Source: Bryopsis sp. KO-2023
Taxonomy: Eukaryota > Chlorophyta > Ulvophyceae > Bryopsidales > Bryopsidaceae
Direction of reading: 5' to 3'
DNA length: 64,000 bases
Assembly: GCA_030272585.1 (NCBI GenBank)
Contig: BSYQ01000006.1
Span: forward strand, 3,249,001-3,313,000
This document shows, in pieces, positions 25,601-35,637 of the stretch; position 1 is the stretch's first letter, and each line of letters starts with the position of its first letter. The notes beneath the pieces are model-generated. The model saw only the letters and a list, made by a program, of their open reading frames with translations. It was not told where the DNA came from and ran no database searches. The position numbers and the translations under genes were made by a program.

Positions 25601-27401
25601 GCGTTACAATTTACTTGAAATGCTTACCAGGAACATTCAGGGGAAGAGTTTCACGTTTGTGCAGGTCGTTGGGAAAGATTGGCTCTGAAGGAAATTCGAT
25701 CTTTGACGAGCTGGCCGGTGGGCTAGGTTCGCTTTGCGCAGCCCCACCCCCACAATCGCAAGGTCTTCCAGTAGTGGGGCACAGCTAGGGGAAAGAGAGA
25801 AAAAAAAGGCAATTCAACAGCATTTATCATATCTGGATACAATTTCTGTGTTCAAAAAAACAAATCTGTAGAAAGCGTTTTTTTTTTCCCTTGTTTGTAA
25901 CCAGTGCGCCATGGATCGAAAACTACACAGTTACTTCAGAGTCGTCTTTATTTTTTTTTATTTTTTTATCAGGAAAATTTCTTCAGTAAAAAATTCACTG
26001 TTTCGCGGAAAATATCTTCGGATTCAACCCGTTCTGAAACAATCTCCCAAGTTTTTTAAATCCAATTTTTTTTCTCTTCACTGGCTCCGCAGTGCGGCAT
26101 TCAATAACGACCAGCAGAATATTTTAGTTGGGGGAAAAACAGAAATTCTAAAAAGATCCCCACCTTCACACCACTGGTAAGACCCCCACTGGACTGTCCC
26201 TTGGCTTCCTTACCCCCCATGCCTTCTTTGGAGTAATCGGAGCCTTTCGGCTGGGCAAAAATCTTGAATGCATCCAGAATCGGACGATATCCGGTACATC
26301 GGCTGCACACCATCCACACATCCCAACTCCTCAACAAAACTTAAATCATGGTCTTCCAACAGTTTAATTATATGCAATGGGTTTTCAAATGCTTTTGCCC
26401 TGAGAAAAATTAACTCTGGCGAAAAAGTAAAGGTCCAGTTGTGCCGAATCGGCATCCTCACCATAGATTTCCAGCAAGACATTCCTCAATTTCAGATTCG
26501 GTGGGGGCTCCCTTTTTGGAGCGGAGGAGGGAGTACATGGACATGATGAAGCCAGGCGTGCAAAATCCACATTGGGACCCATGAGATTTGGACAGATGCT
26601 CTTGAACTGGATGGAGCCCATCTTTGGTATTCCCAATGCCTTTTCAAGGGGAAAAAAGAAAACTAACTGAATTGGTGAAGGATTCTGTTGATTGTGAAAG
26701 GACTAAGTATGAAACTGTGAACATTTTTACATGCTAGCCCTTGGTGGTGGTTTTCCAAAACACCAAATCTGAGATTGTATGTGCAGGGCTGAATTTGAAT
26801 AATTGCAAGGTTGGATTCGATTGGATTTACCTTCCACCGTGATGATGTGGGCTCCATCAGCAGCATAGAGGGGGAACAGACATGCATTCACCGCCTTGTG
26901 AACGATTTCCCCTTTTTCCAGGTTTGACACCATGACTGTGCAAGCCCCACATCCCCCCTCCCCGCACCCAAGCTTCGTCCCCGTCAATCCACATTCTGCA
27001 AGTCACGCCAGGAGAAGGAAAAATGCATGAATTGACAAAACACACACACACACTGACTTGGGCGGCTTATTGCGGTGGGTGCGATTCTCGATCGAAAACA
27101 AAAAAAGGGGGTGGTGAATTCGAGCTTCCATCGAAAATCCGGGGTGAGGGGGGGGGGGGTCTGAACGACTCGGCCTGCACTGGAGAAGGAGGAGCACACC
27201 TCGAAGGTACGAAAGCAAGGTGGCTTCACCGCGAGCCGGAGGCAATTCGTGACGTTTCCCATTGACGTAGCAGGTCGGCGTGACGAAAACGTCGCGGGAA
27301 TCGACTTTGTTGAGCGAGCCCATGGGGCCAATAAGATTTCGGTTGGTGGGGTTGCTTTCCCTTGCTTTGGAGTTCTTCCGGTTGTTTGTCACTTGCTCCA
27401 T
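18942..27401 (-). CDS. XDH: Xanthine dehydrogenase (1370 aa, 17 exons)
   Basis: Exons (minus strand, 5' to 3'): 27401-27200, 26995-26831, 26639-26462, 26302-26164, 25784-25628, 25361-25186, 24969-24650, 24424-24297, 24089-23938, 23710-23438, 23081-22842, 22393-22091, 21738-21531, 21225-20760, 20440-20206, 19924-19562, 19349-18942. They sum to 1371 codons. The enzyme oxidises hypoxanthine to xanthine and urate, using two 2Fe-2S centres ([19 protein letters not shown] and CLAGNLCRCTGY), FAD ([11 protein letters not shown]) and a molybdopterin centre. Active-site residues are kept: Glu in GGQEHFYLE, Arg in ITGHRHAFL, Phe in AFRGFGGPQ and Glu in SKAVGEPP. These choose XDH over aldehyde oxidase. 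Wording such as ITGHRH and [20 protein letters not shown] is that of plant XDH. In plants it acts in purine breakdown and nitrogen recycling. All introns are GT-AG. Confidence 0.96.
22571..22635. repeat. (GT)n microsatellite in an XDH intron
   Basis: About 32 uninterrupted GT units lie in the intron between the exons ending at 22842 and starting at 22393. The run could adopt Z-DNA and is likely to vary in length between individuals. Confidence 0.95.
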
Positions 27402-27754
27402 TAATTTGGATGGTTTAAAACTCCTTCGATTTAGGCCCCATATTCAGTGAATCCCCCCTTGTTGGATTCAGTCTGATGACAAAAAACCACAGTAACAAGC
27501 AGCAGGGGTTCTGTGCCTTCTGGGGTTATTGGAGACCAAGAGTGGTGGTTTACGAAGGCTCCTCTTTCTCCTGCAATGTAATTTCATGTTTGCTCGAAAA
27601 ACTTTTCCTAACGCTCTTTAAAAACCACACCGCTTGCCACGATATCGCATCCATCGACATTGTCGACCGACCGCGCTGTGGAGAAGTAGGTCTGCCACTT
27701 AAAGGCGTCAAAACGTCGGGAGGGGTGCGGAGAGAATCAGAGGAGGCCAACACG
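27402..27754. promoter_or_regulatory. Divergent promoter region between XDH and the GATA/TFIIS-N gene
   Basis: The two genes start 353 bp apart and point away from each other. No core element is obvious. If the upstream ATG at 27476 is used for the GATA gene, the shared region shrinks to 74 bp, which argues for the ATG at 27755. Confidence 0.4.
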
Positions 27755-29188
27755 ATGACGGGGGAAGCGATGCCCATCTACTGCGGCTCCACCAAAGCCA
27801 CGAAGAATTATTGCGGGATGTGCGGGACCGACGCAACCAGGGGCGTTTGGCGGAGGGGCTGGTCTTTGAATCCAGCGGGGGACAAGCACGTGAATCTCTG
27901 CAACGCCTGCGGTCTGAAGTTCAAGGGAGGGAAAACGAAACGAATCGCAAAACAGAGAAGCGTCCACAAGAGCAACACCGAAGCCCAGACGTCCGCCAAG
28001 AAAAAGCCGGGAAATGCGTCGAAAAAAAGCGTCAATGCCAGAAACCCGCCATCACCACCACCACCACCGCAGCAAGAAAAACGGAAAGAGAAGCAAGAGA
28101 AAAAACCGGAGAAGAACGAGAAAACGGTCAAGAAGCCGGGGAACAAGCGCGGAGGCAAGACGCTCCCTTTCGTGAGTTATACTCTAGAGCGCAGGCCGCA
28201 GCCCGACAAACCGGAGCATTTGTCGGCATATTTCTACGTCCAGGATGCGAAAGGAAAGTCTAAATTGGCGGTCATCGGAACCAACACTGGTTCCTACCAC
28301 TTCGTTTACGTTTCGCAAGACTTGGGCAAAGGGATCCCCAGCCTGAGGTGCACGAACAGAAGCAAAGTGGTGGAATGGCTGAACAGCATCGGAGCCACGG
28401 AGCAGATTGACGAAAGTGGGGAGACGGTGCCAGATGGATGTCGTCCGCTGGAGAAAAAGGCCAAGATCGAAAAAACGTCCAAAACCGATGCCCGGAAAGG
28501 CACTGGAGAGCGGGCAGGCAAAGCTGAGGAGGTTGCGAAAAGAGGGGGGGCCAAAAATGCCACCAAAAGCGTCGGGGTGAAGAGAAAGGCGTCGGGTGGG
28601 GGTGGAGCACAGACATCGAAAGCGTCGAGGAGGACCAGAACGGGTGGTGCTCACGACACGCAGGAAGCTGCTGGGGACTCCACCGAAACGAAAGCTCTGG
28701 CAGATTTTATCGACAGGCAGGCAAAAGAGGAGGACGTCGCGAGATTCAGGTAAGGGGTCAAGTCACCCATCGTCTGAGAAACTCCAGCTGGACAACTCAG
28801 CTCCTCATCGATCGAAATTTCCTTCCCAGTTTTTTCAGTTATATTTTCCCTTGACACACAAACACACACACACAAGAATATTACATGGCTGTCATTTTTC
28901 CACAGGATTTGGGCTGAAAAATTGGACAACACAATCATGTACAACTGCGACACCACCGACCCCATGTGCACCACTCGAAAAGAAATCGTCAAAATCCTCC
29001 TGGCGTTGGAGGTCCATCCGATTTGCCTGTCTCTCCTAGAAGCAGCCCCGTTGCCAAAAAGAATAGCAAAATTGATTCGACACGAAAACAAGAAAATTTC
29101 GGCACTGGCCAGAAAGGTGAAAACAGACTGGATGTCGACGTCAAAAGCAGCCCTGGCACTCGCCAAACAAAGAAAGAAGCATAGGTAA
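27755..29188 (+). CDS. GATA-like zinc finger protein with C-terminal TFIIS-N (LW) domain
   Basis: Exons 27755-28749 and 28906-29188 encode 425 residues (518 if the in-frame ATG at 27476 is used). Residues about 22-55 form a GATA-type finger, CGMC...VWRRGW...LCNACGLKF, but with a longer loop between Cys pairs (25 residues instead of 17-20). A long Lys/Pro/Glu-rich linker follows, then a compact segment around SAYFYVQDAKGKSKLAVIG with strand-like pattern that I cannot name, and another basic linker. Exon 2 encodes a helical bundle, EIVKILLALEVHPICL to HENKKISALARKVKTDW, matching the TFIIS N-terminal domain of elongation factors. A nuclear role linking DNA or chromatin to transcription elongation is inferred. 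The end CATAG|gtaatg could also be a splice donor, so the C-terminus may continue. Confidence 0.75.
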
Positions 29189-29614
29189 TGCACTTTCTTT
29201 GGGGCAGAAAAATGGCAAGACAAGGGATTGTGTGTAACTTTTACAAGAAAAATAGGGACCAGACAGAAGCTAAGATTAGCTTCTAAATATGTAATAAAAT
29301 TGATTGCTGTACCGGGGATGTGGGAGTATGAACAATCAGTTGATGAAAACAAACCTTGCTGGGACTGAAAACGTCCCAACAAGAAAAAAATTGGCTTGAG
29401 CCTTTTCCAGGCTTCTGGATTTTTGAGAGAATCCTTGAAGAAGCCATTCCAAAAAAAAAAATGCAGAAAATACAGGGAGGCAAAAACCGTTCGTCCATCA
29501 GCGAAACCAAATCTGACCAACTGTCACAACCCGAGATGATACTCCAGTCTCAGCCAAAACTACATAAAACACCACCACGAAATCGCATTGTACGTGCAAC
29601 AAATGCAGGTCAAT
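29189..29614. other. Spacer between convergent GATA/TFIIS-N and F-box/WD genes
   Basis: Contains the two facing 3' UTRs. No coding signal or notable repeat. Confidence 0.5.
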
Positions 29615-32600
29615 TCACAGATTCTTTGCTTTCGGATTGGGAGCTTTCATCGCCACCCCCTCCCTATCCACCATTCTCGACAGTCTGACGCTTCCGTTTG
29701 CAAAACCATTGACCACCATTGTGGCGGTGGCATCCAGGCAAGTGACAGGAACGTAACCCCCTGTCTCTCTTTCCAGCCCAACCCCCAAGGGCTTCAACCG
29801 TCCGAATCTCTGGGCGACCATTATCGGGCCTTCCCAGGTGGCAACCACAACACCCTGTTCCGCATTGCAGAGAATTTGGCCTTCCATGTGTTTACACTCG
29901 CACATATGGAAAGTGACAAATGTGACATCATCGTGTTTAGCTCTGATAATAAAAACCAAAGCAAGGTCCATGGGTGTATTTGTTTTGCGTTATACAACAA
30001 TGGAGTTTTTTTCGTGGGCAGCTAGAAGCTCAAAATAGGATGTTGCTCGAAAACCTTCGAATAATGAGTTTAAGAATATGGAACTACCTGTGGTGCTGAC
30101 CCCAGCCCTTTGATGGTACTGATGCTGGTTTTGGTGGACCTGCTGTTGATTCCATCCAGCCTGATCCCGAGGGTGGAAAGAGGAGATTGTTCTTCAGGTG
30201 CGTCCTGAGAATCTACATTGTCCCCAGCAACAGACGTAGTGAAACAAGTTATTCTGTTCTTTTCTTTGGCCATCAAGCCAGACGGAAAACCCAACGTTCA
30301 CTCCTCAAGGGAGATATGCTCTGTAACTTCCATTCAACAATGCACACACACATATAGACATATAGAAACATCAACGAAATCGTGGAGAGAAGGGGATTCA
30401 AAGCATGACTTGGGCCGGGAAATTTTTTTTCGAAATTGAGGAAATTGAAATTGAGGTGAGGAGCCAATGACCTGACAGCGTCTCTATTGGTTTGACCAGT
30501 TTGTCAGTCATCCTCTCTAAAACATTAATAACACTAATCTTGTACTCTTCTTTTTGGTGGGGAAATCGCCAACTCTCTCAAAAACCAACCAGCCAAACTC
30601 CATTCCCTTATGGTTCCATCGTCACTACAAGACATCAATCTTTCAGTTCCAGCCACGAGCGAATGCACATCTCCTCCATGTCCAATCAGTTCAGTCAGCC
30701 ACTCCCCTGCCACAGAATTAAACCAATGAACAACAAGTTAACCCCCCCTCCCCCTCCCCAAACAAACATTTGCAGCTGCTTTCGTCCCGACCTCATTGCC
30801 AGAGCACACACATCCCCCCAGCAGCAAGAAATCCGGGATAAAAAAGAGGGAAGATCCCTCAGCTTTTGAACAGAAGATGCATTCCTGAAATTGGCACACA
30901 GAAAACCTGATGTGTCGGCCTGTCATGTTACCTGTTTCTATGTCGAATCGATTTATCTTTCTATCGCCCCCGCCGGTGTACAGCACTCCTTGTGATAAAT
31001 GGGGGGACAGGCAGTACACCGTGCCTGAGTGCCCCTCATATGCGGTAACAGGCTCAGACAAATCACGCTTGTCCCATCGATACGCAACTTCATCTCCACC
31101 ACCTAAAACATGACAAAACATCTGCTTTTTTTTCCACTTTTTTTGCTCAAGCCAAACTTCTCAGCAAGCTCATTCTTGACTTCGAGGTCCATGGTCGACT
31201 CTTGTTTCGACTTCCCATATACAGCCCCCAGTGTTCACTTCCGGGTGCATTTTTGTGTTAGTTTTCATTTTTGTCCTGTTCAGCTATGACTGTCATCAGG
31301 CGATTTTTAAATGTATTCAGAGAACATGCCTGTGAAAATATAGGGATCGCTGCTCCCTGGATTCATTGGTTCAACGCAATAGACTTCGTCCATGTGGGCT
31401 TGGACGCTTGCGATTAGACCAGCGGGGTGCTCCCCCAAGCACCGCATGTCCCAGAGCTTCAACTGCTTATCGCTGCCCACCGTGCAGATTGTCCGATTCC
31501 CTGAATTCGAGAAGAGAACGAAACACAAATGTGGGAATTGTGTGCGACGAGATACCCATGTTGAAATATGTTGCACAGAGAAACGCTGTGCTCTGGTTGT
31601 AGGGTTATCAACCTATGTTACGAGAAAGGCTGCAACATATACAGATTTCGATATAATCTGATGCCATTTCACATGTCAGACCTCTTGAAGATCTGTATCA
31701 AACCTTTATTTTATTTTTATTTTTTTAGGGAGAGGAAGGGGCTGAATTTCGAACACTGTTACAGGTATGGGGACTCAGTTTTGTTGTTAATTTACAGAGT
31801 GGTGTGCCATTTGCACAGTGGTCTGGATGCACTGGGTTTGCAACATCGATGTACTTTATTTAGAAGAGGTGGGGCTCTTTCGAAAAAAAGTAATGAAAAA
31901 AATAAAATAAAATGGCCCACGGATGTATTCATTAAACTCTTAAGTGTCATTTATGTTAAAGAGGCCCATGCACTCATTGGGAAAAGAAAAAAGAAAAGAA
32001 AAAAACCTAACAACACATTACCATATCGACTGCACAACTGGAACGCCGACCACAAGCAAAATTTCAAATTCACCTAAAAAGGCCAGAGCTTGTACAGCGG
32101 ACTGATGGGCATCTTCTACATCCACAACTTCTTGGCTCCTCTGAAACCGAGGCAAAAAAAAAAGTGAACCTCTTTTCAAATTCAAAGAAATGTACTGGGG
32201 ATTTCTCTCACTGTCTTACGATCGACTCGTACTCTGCAACCCAACTTGGCCTCATAAAGCAACGTTTGGAATCATTCATTAGGACTTCACAGCCAGCAAG
32301 CTTGATAACGGCTGCATATATGGCGATTTCTCTTACAGATTTGGCGTCAGTTGTTATTTCGATGTTGGCTACCTGTGAAAATGCCAGATTTGCTTTGACC
32401 TTAAAATGGAAGCTTCGAGGCCCACCTCGAGGTCGACCGCCCTCAAAGCCAAATCATTCCCTACGGTCCATGACCATGAAATCCCCTCCCAGGGCTCGAA
32501 TCCGATACCATTGATTTGCTTTCTCATGCTGCCCGCACCCTGGACCACCATCACACTCAGTGACGTGGAATGCCCTTTCCCATGTTGCTTCGATTTGCAT

Positions 32601-33289
32601 GGCGGTCGAGAGGGGTGTGCCGTTACTTTTCCCCCAATTTCTGACTGGGATTAAAATGAGTTGTTCTTTGTGCAAATTTTTCATGTGTGTTTCCCGTCTT
32701 GAAAAATTCGTGTCTCTTGAGGGGGATTCGAAGCTCACCCCTTTTCCATGGACATCCTCAATTATCGTTGTCTCGGCAGGGATTCCGGTGCACCAGCCCC
32801 GGCAAAGATTTTCCAAGTCTTTTGCACAGCTGATGTTGCTGGGCAGCTCCTAGGCAACCCACACAAGCCCTTCATTGAGCAACCTCGCCTTTATTATTTC
32901 CTCCAAGAGTGCTCCCGTTTTTCATTTTTTTGGAGCAAAATGGATTGAAGCTGGATTCCCCATGTAGTTCATCGACTGTGGAAGTGACATGTGGGGGCCA
33001 TTCCCTCATTTTAATTCCTAAATAATAAAATTATTAATATTTATTTCGACCTCTTGTACGCGCGTCATTCACTCACTTCGCCAACTGGGACGACATTCGT
33101 TTTGCAGAAAGAGCGCCAGAAGGACGGTTCGCTGGAAACTTGTTTGATTCCATTGGCCCAAGCCCTTGCCACCAGAGAACCCCTTCCCAACGTTTGGATG
33201 TCGACCAGGTCGAAAGTCTTACGCAACACCAAAGTGGGCAAACTCCAGAGATCATGCCGATGTTCTGGGGAGCCCACCTCCGCCGCCAT
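29615..33289 (-). CDS. F-box/WD40-repeat protein (531 aa, 9 exons)
   Basis: Exons: 33289-33077, 32849-32739, 32644-32426, 32372-32220, 32140-32074, 31500-31330, 31102-30932, 30263-30101, 29942-29615; they sum to 532 codons. Residues about 14-60 read as an F-box (LPTLVLRKTFDLVDIQTLGR). F-boxes bind Skp1 in SCF ubiquitin ligases. Residues about 72-235 are a mixed alpha/beta segment without a name. Then WD40 blades: AHQSAVQALAFLG, TVGSDKQLKLWDMR, IFTGGGDEVAYRWDKR, VLYTGGGDRKINRFD. A substrate-receptor role is inferred. Intron 6 starts with GC rather than GT (CACAG|gcatgt at 31330). The last two joints (30263, 30101/29942) were chosen to keep phase and are the least certain. An in-frame stop upstream supports the ATG at 33289. 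Confidence 0.7.
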
Positions 33290-33600
33290 TCTGCTGAACA
33301 GAATCCCGACAGATGTTGCAGAACACTGGACCAGGAGACTCTTGGTGAAGCAAGGATCACAAGAGTGTTTTCCAATGGTTACCTAACAGTCGCGCAATCC
33401 CAACAAGCGGCGGAGGTGATTCGAATCACAGAAGCAAACGATCAGGGGCGAATGACTACCAATGACGGATGGCGCTCCGATGTCCGCCTTCACGTCCTAT
33501 AAATTCCTCGTTTCTTTTTGGGTTTTCACTGATATTTTGCAACGCAAGATTCCACATATCTCTAGACACCTGCGCGCACTTTTTTTGACGTATCGACAAA
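33290..33600. promoter_or_regulatory. Divergent promoter between F-box/WD and GST genes
   Basis: The start codons are 311 bp apart on opposite strands. The region is not AT-skewed like other spacers. No specific element is identified. Confidence 0.45.
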
Positions 33601-34662
33601 ATGGCGGAATGGACGCTCTACTACTGGCCAGGCTTTAAGGGTCGCGGAGAGCTCGTGCGGCTGATGTTCGAAGAAGCGGGCGTGGCTTATCGAGACGTCG
33701 CCAAGGAGGAAGGTCCGTTGTGTGTTGTTTCTCGTAATGCCATTCACAAGCGTGGGAGAGAGTGTTTTTTTTTTTCCTTTTCCATCGATTGTCCGAATGT
33801 TGACGATTAAGTGAAGGTGTTTTGTTTTCTACTGCCGATCGAACAGATGCCGCTGAGACAGTCACGGAATTCTTTTTCAAGGGCGGTCAGAAGGCTGGGT
33901 TCCCCGCCAGAGCGCCGCCTGCGATTCAGAATGGCGACTTTGTGCTGAGCGAAACTGCCGTGATCATGAGTTATTTGGGGAAGAAGCTTGGGATTTCCCC
34001 GACATCGATTGAGGATGCTGCAAACGTGGACCAAGTGCTGTCGACGGTCGGCGACGCCATTGCCGAAGGGTTCCGCGCGTTTCGTCCCAAGGTTAGTGAT
34101 GATCATTTTTCTCAGCTGCAAACGGACTCCACTGTATAATGAGGGGCGTGAAACGGACTCCAAAGTGAACCAGGGGGAAAAGAAACACACGCAAGACATG
34201 CGTGCAGTGGATGCGACCTCTTGAGCCTGGGGGGGCTGTGATAATGAATATTCGTGCAATATCAAGATAGAATATTCGTTTTTCCCCAACCAAATGACGC
34301 CATCGTTTGCACGTGTTCAACAGTCCATGACTGACAGTCACGAGTCGCAACTGGATGTGGCCAAAGACACCCTGGAAGCATTCTGCACCCACCGATTGCC
34401 TGCATACATCGGGTTCATCGAGCGTGTGCTGGGCTCCAACAAAGCTGGTGGGGGCTTTGTGGTGGGGGATTCCGTGTCGGCGGCTGATTTTATCGTTTTT
34501 CACTTCATGCAAGCCTTGGAAGCAGAGCTACCAGACGCTTTCAAGACGGCGGATGCTCCTCTAGCGAAAGCCCACATGAAACAAATCGCCGAGAGACCCA
34601 ACATCAAGGCTTACCAAGCTTCGGATAGATGTGCCGATTGGCTGGGAGAGGCATTCATGTAG
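33601..34662 (+). CDS. Glutathione S-transferase (231 aa)
   Basis: Exons 33601-33712, 33847-34091 and 34324-34662. The N-terminal thioredoxin-like domain starts MAEWTLYYWPGFKGRGELVR, with a Tyr placed where alpha/mu/pi/sigma GSTs have the catalytic Tyr, and contains the cis-Pro/Ser-Glu signature near LSETAVIMSYLGKKL that binds glutathione. The all-helical C-terminal domain follows (SAADFIVFHFMQALE has the N-capping-box-like Asp). The enzyme conjugates glutathione to electrophiles. The class cannot be fixed; it resembles alpha/mu/pi-like cytosolic forms rather than the plant phi or tau classes. Phases 1 and 0 are consistent across both introns. Confidence 0.88.
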
Positions 34663-35511
34663 TTTGCTGGGGAGGGGGGGGTTGAATTGAGTTTATTCCG
34701 CTAGAAAATGTTCATGTTTGAATTTATGCAGTTTTTTGCGGGGTTCCGAATCACCGGGATGGGTTGGTTCTGCTAGAAAATGTAAATGTTTTCTGAAAAT
34801 GTCTTGATATGACACGAATGCAACCATAAATGCTATACTGAAAGCCCAAGCTTTTTTTTTTTGGAGCAGAGCCCATTATAAGGTCCAATGAAAGAATCTA
34901 TTGCAACACCGGAGTCCGAGGGATGTTCCTTAAGCCTCCTTGAAAATATTAAGTATTAGTGATTATCTCTGAGATTGGTTGCTTGTCTCCACTGCGTCTG
35001 TCTGTAGCGAAAAAGAAAGAAAAAGAAGAAAAAAACAAACAAGAACCCTGTATCCTTTGGATTGGAAAAGAAAAAAAGGAAAGAAAAAAACCCGATCAAA
35101 CGCCGATATGGGTACCGATATCCAAATCGATATCCCACATGTCTATATGTATATATATATTCAGCACCCCAAGCACATCCACAGTGAGATGAAATAGAGA
35201 AAAGGCCCAACTGCAAATAACAAACAACCGCAAAGAAAAAAAAAAACAAAAAAAACGAAATAGTAATTCCCCTGGAAATATATAACAGCAATTTTGCTCC
35301 ACCAAAATCAGAAAGCCCAAAACTTTTCGTCCAACTCCGATTCTTTTCCCCAGAACACCCCCTGGTGAACAGTATCATACGCCTCCGACTTCCATCAACA
35401 TATACATATACATATAAATATAAATATAAATATATATATCACGCTCCTCGAAGGTGTACCAGGAACTCCCTCACACACTCTCAGTCCTCCCAAGATATTT
35501 TTTTTCGCTTG
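34663..35511. other. Spacer between convergent GST and CARM1 genes
   Basis: No gene seen. Includes A-rich runs at about 35010-35095 and 35235-35262, and an ATAT/AAATAT microsatellite near 35398-35440. Holds both 3' UTRs. Confidence 0.5.
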
Positions 35512-35637
35512 TCAGCCACACCCATCGACATGCATGTCGCCCCCCATTCTCGGAGGAGGGGGTGCTGGTCCTTGCGAGTGCCACCAGCTCGTCAACTGAC
35601 GATAATAGGGTTCTTTCAGATCAAGAACGCCCGAGGT
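35512..35637 (-). CDS. CARM1 alternative last exon B
   Basis: Starts after GTGTCTGCAG and encodes [15 protein letters not shown], then a longer tail rich in Trp, Pro and Gly ([17 protein letters not shown] and on) before TGA at 35512. It lies 106 bp downstream of exon A in gene order. The first 15 codons of A and B are homologous. Confidence 0.75.
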   Translation of the reverse strand, partial: TSGVLDLKEPYYRQLTSWWHSQGPAPPPPRMGGDMHVDGCG

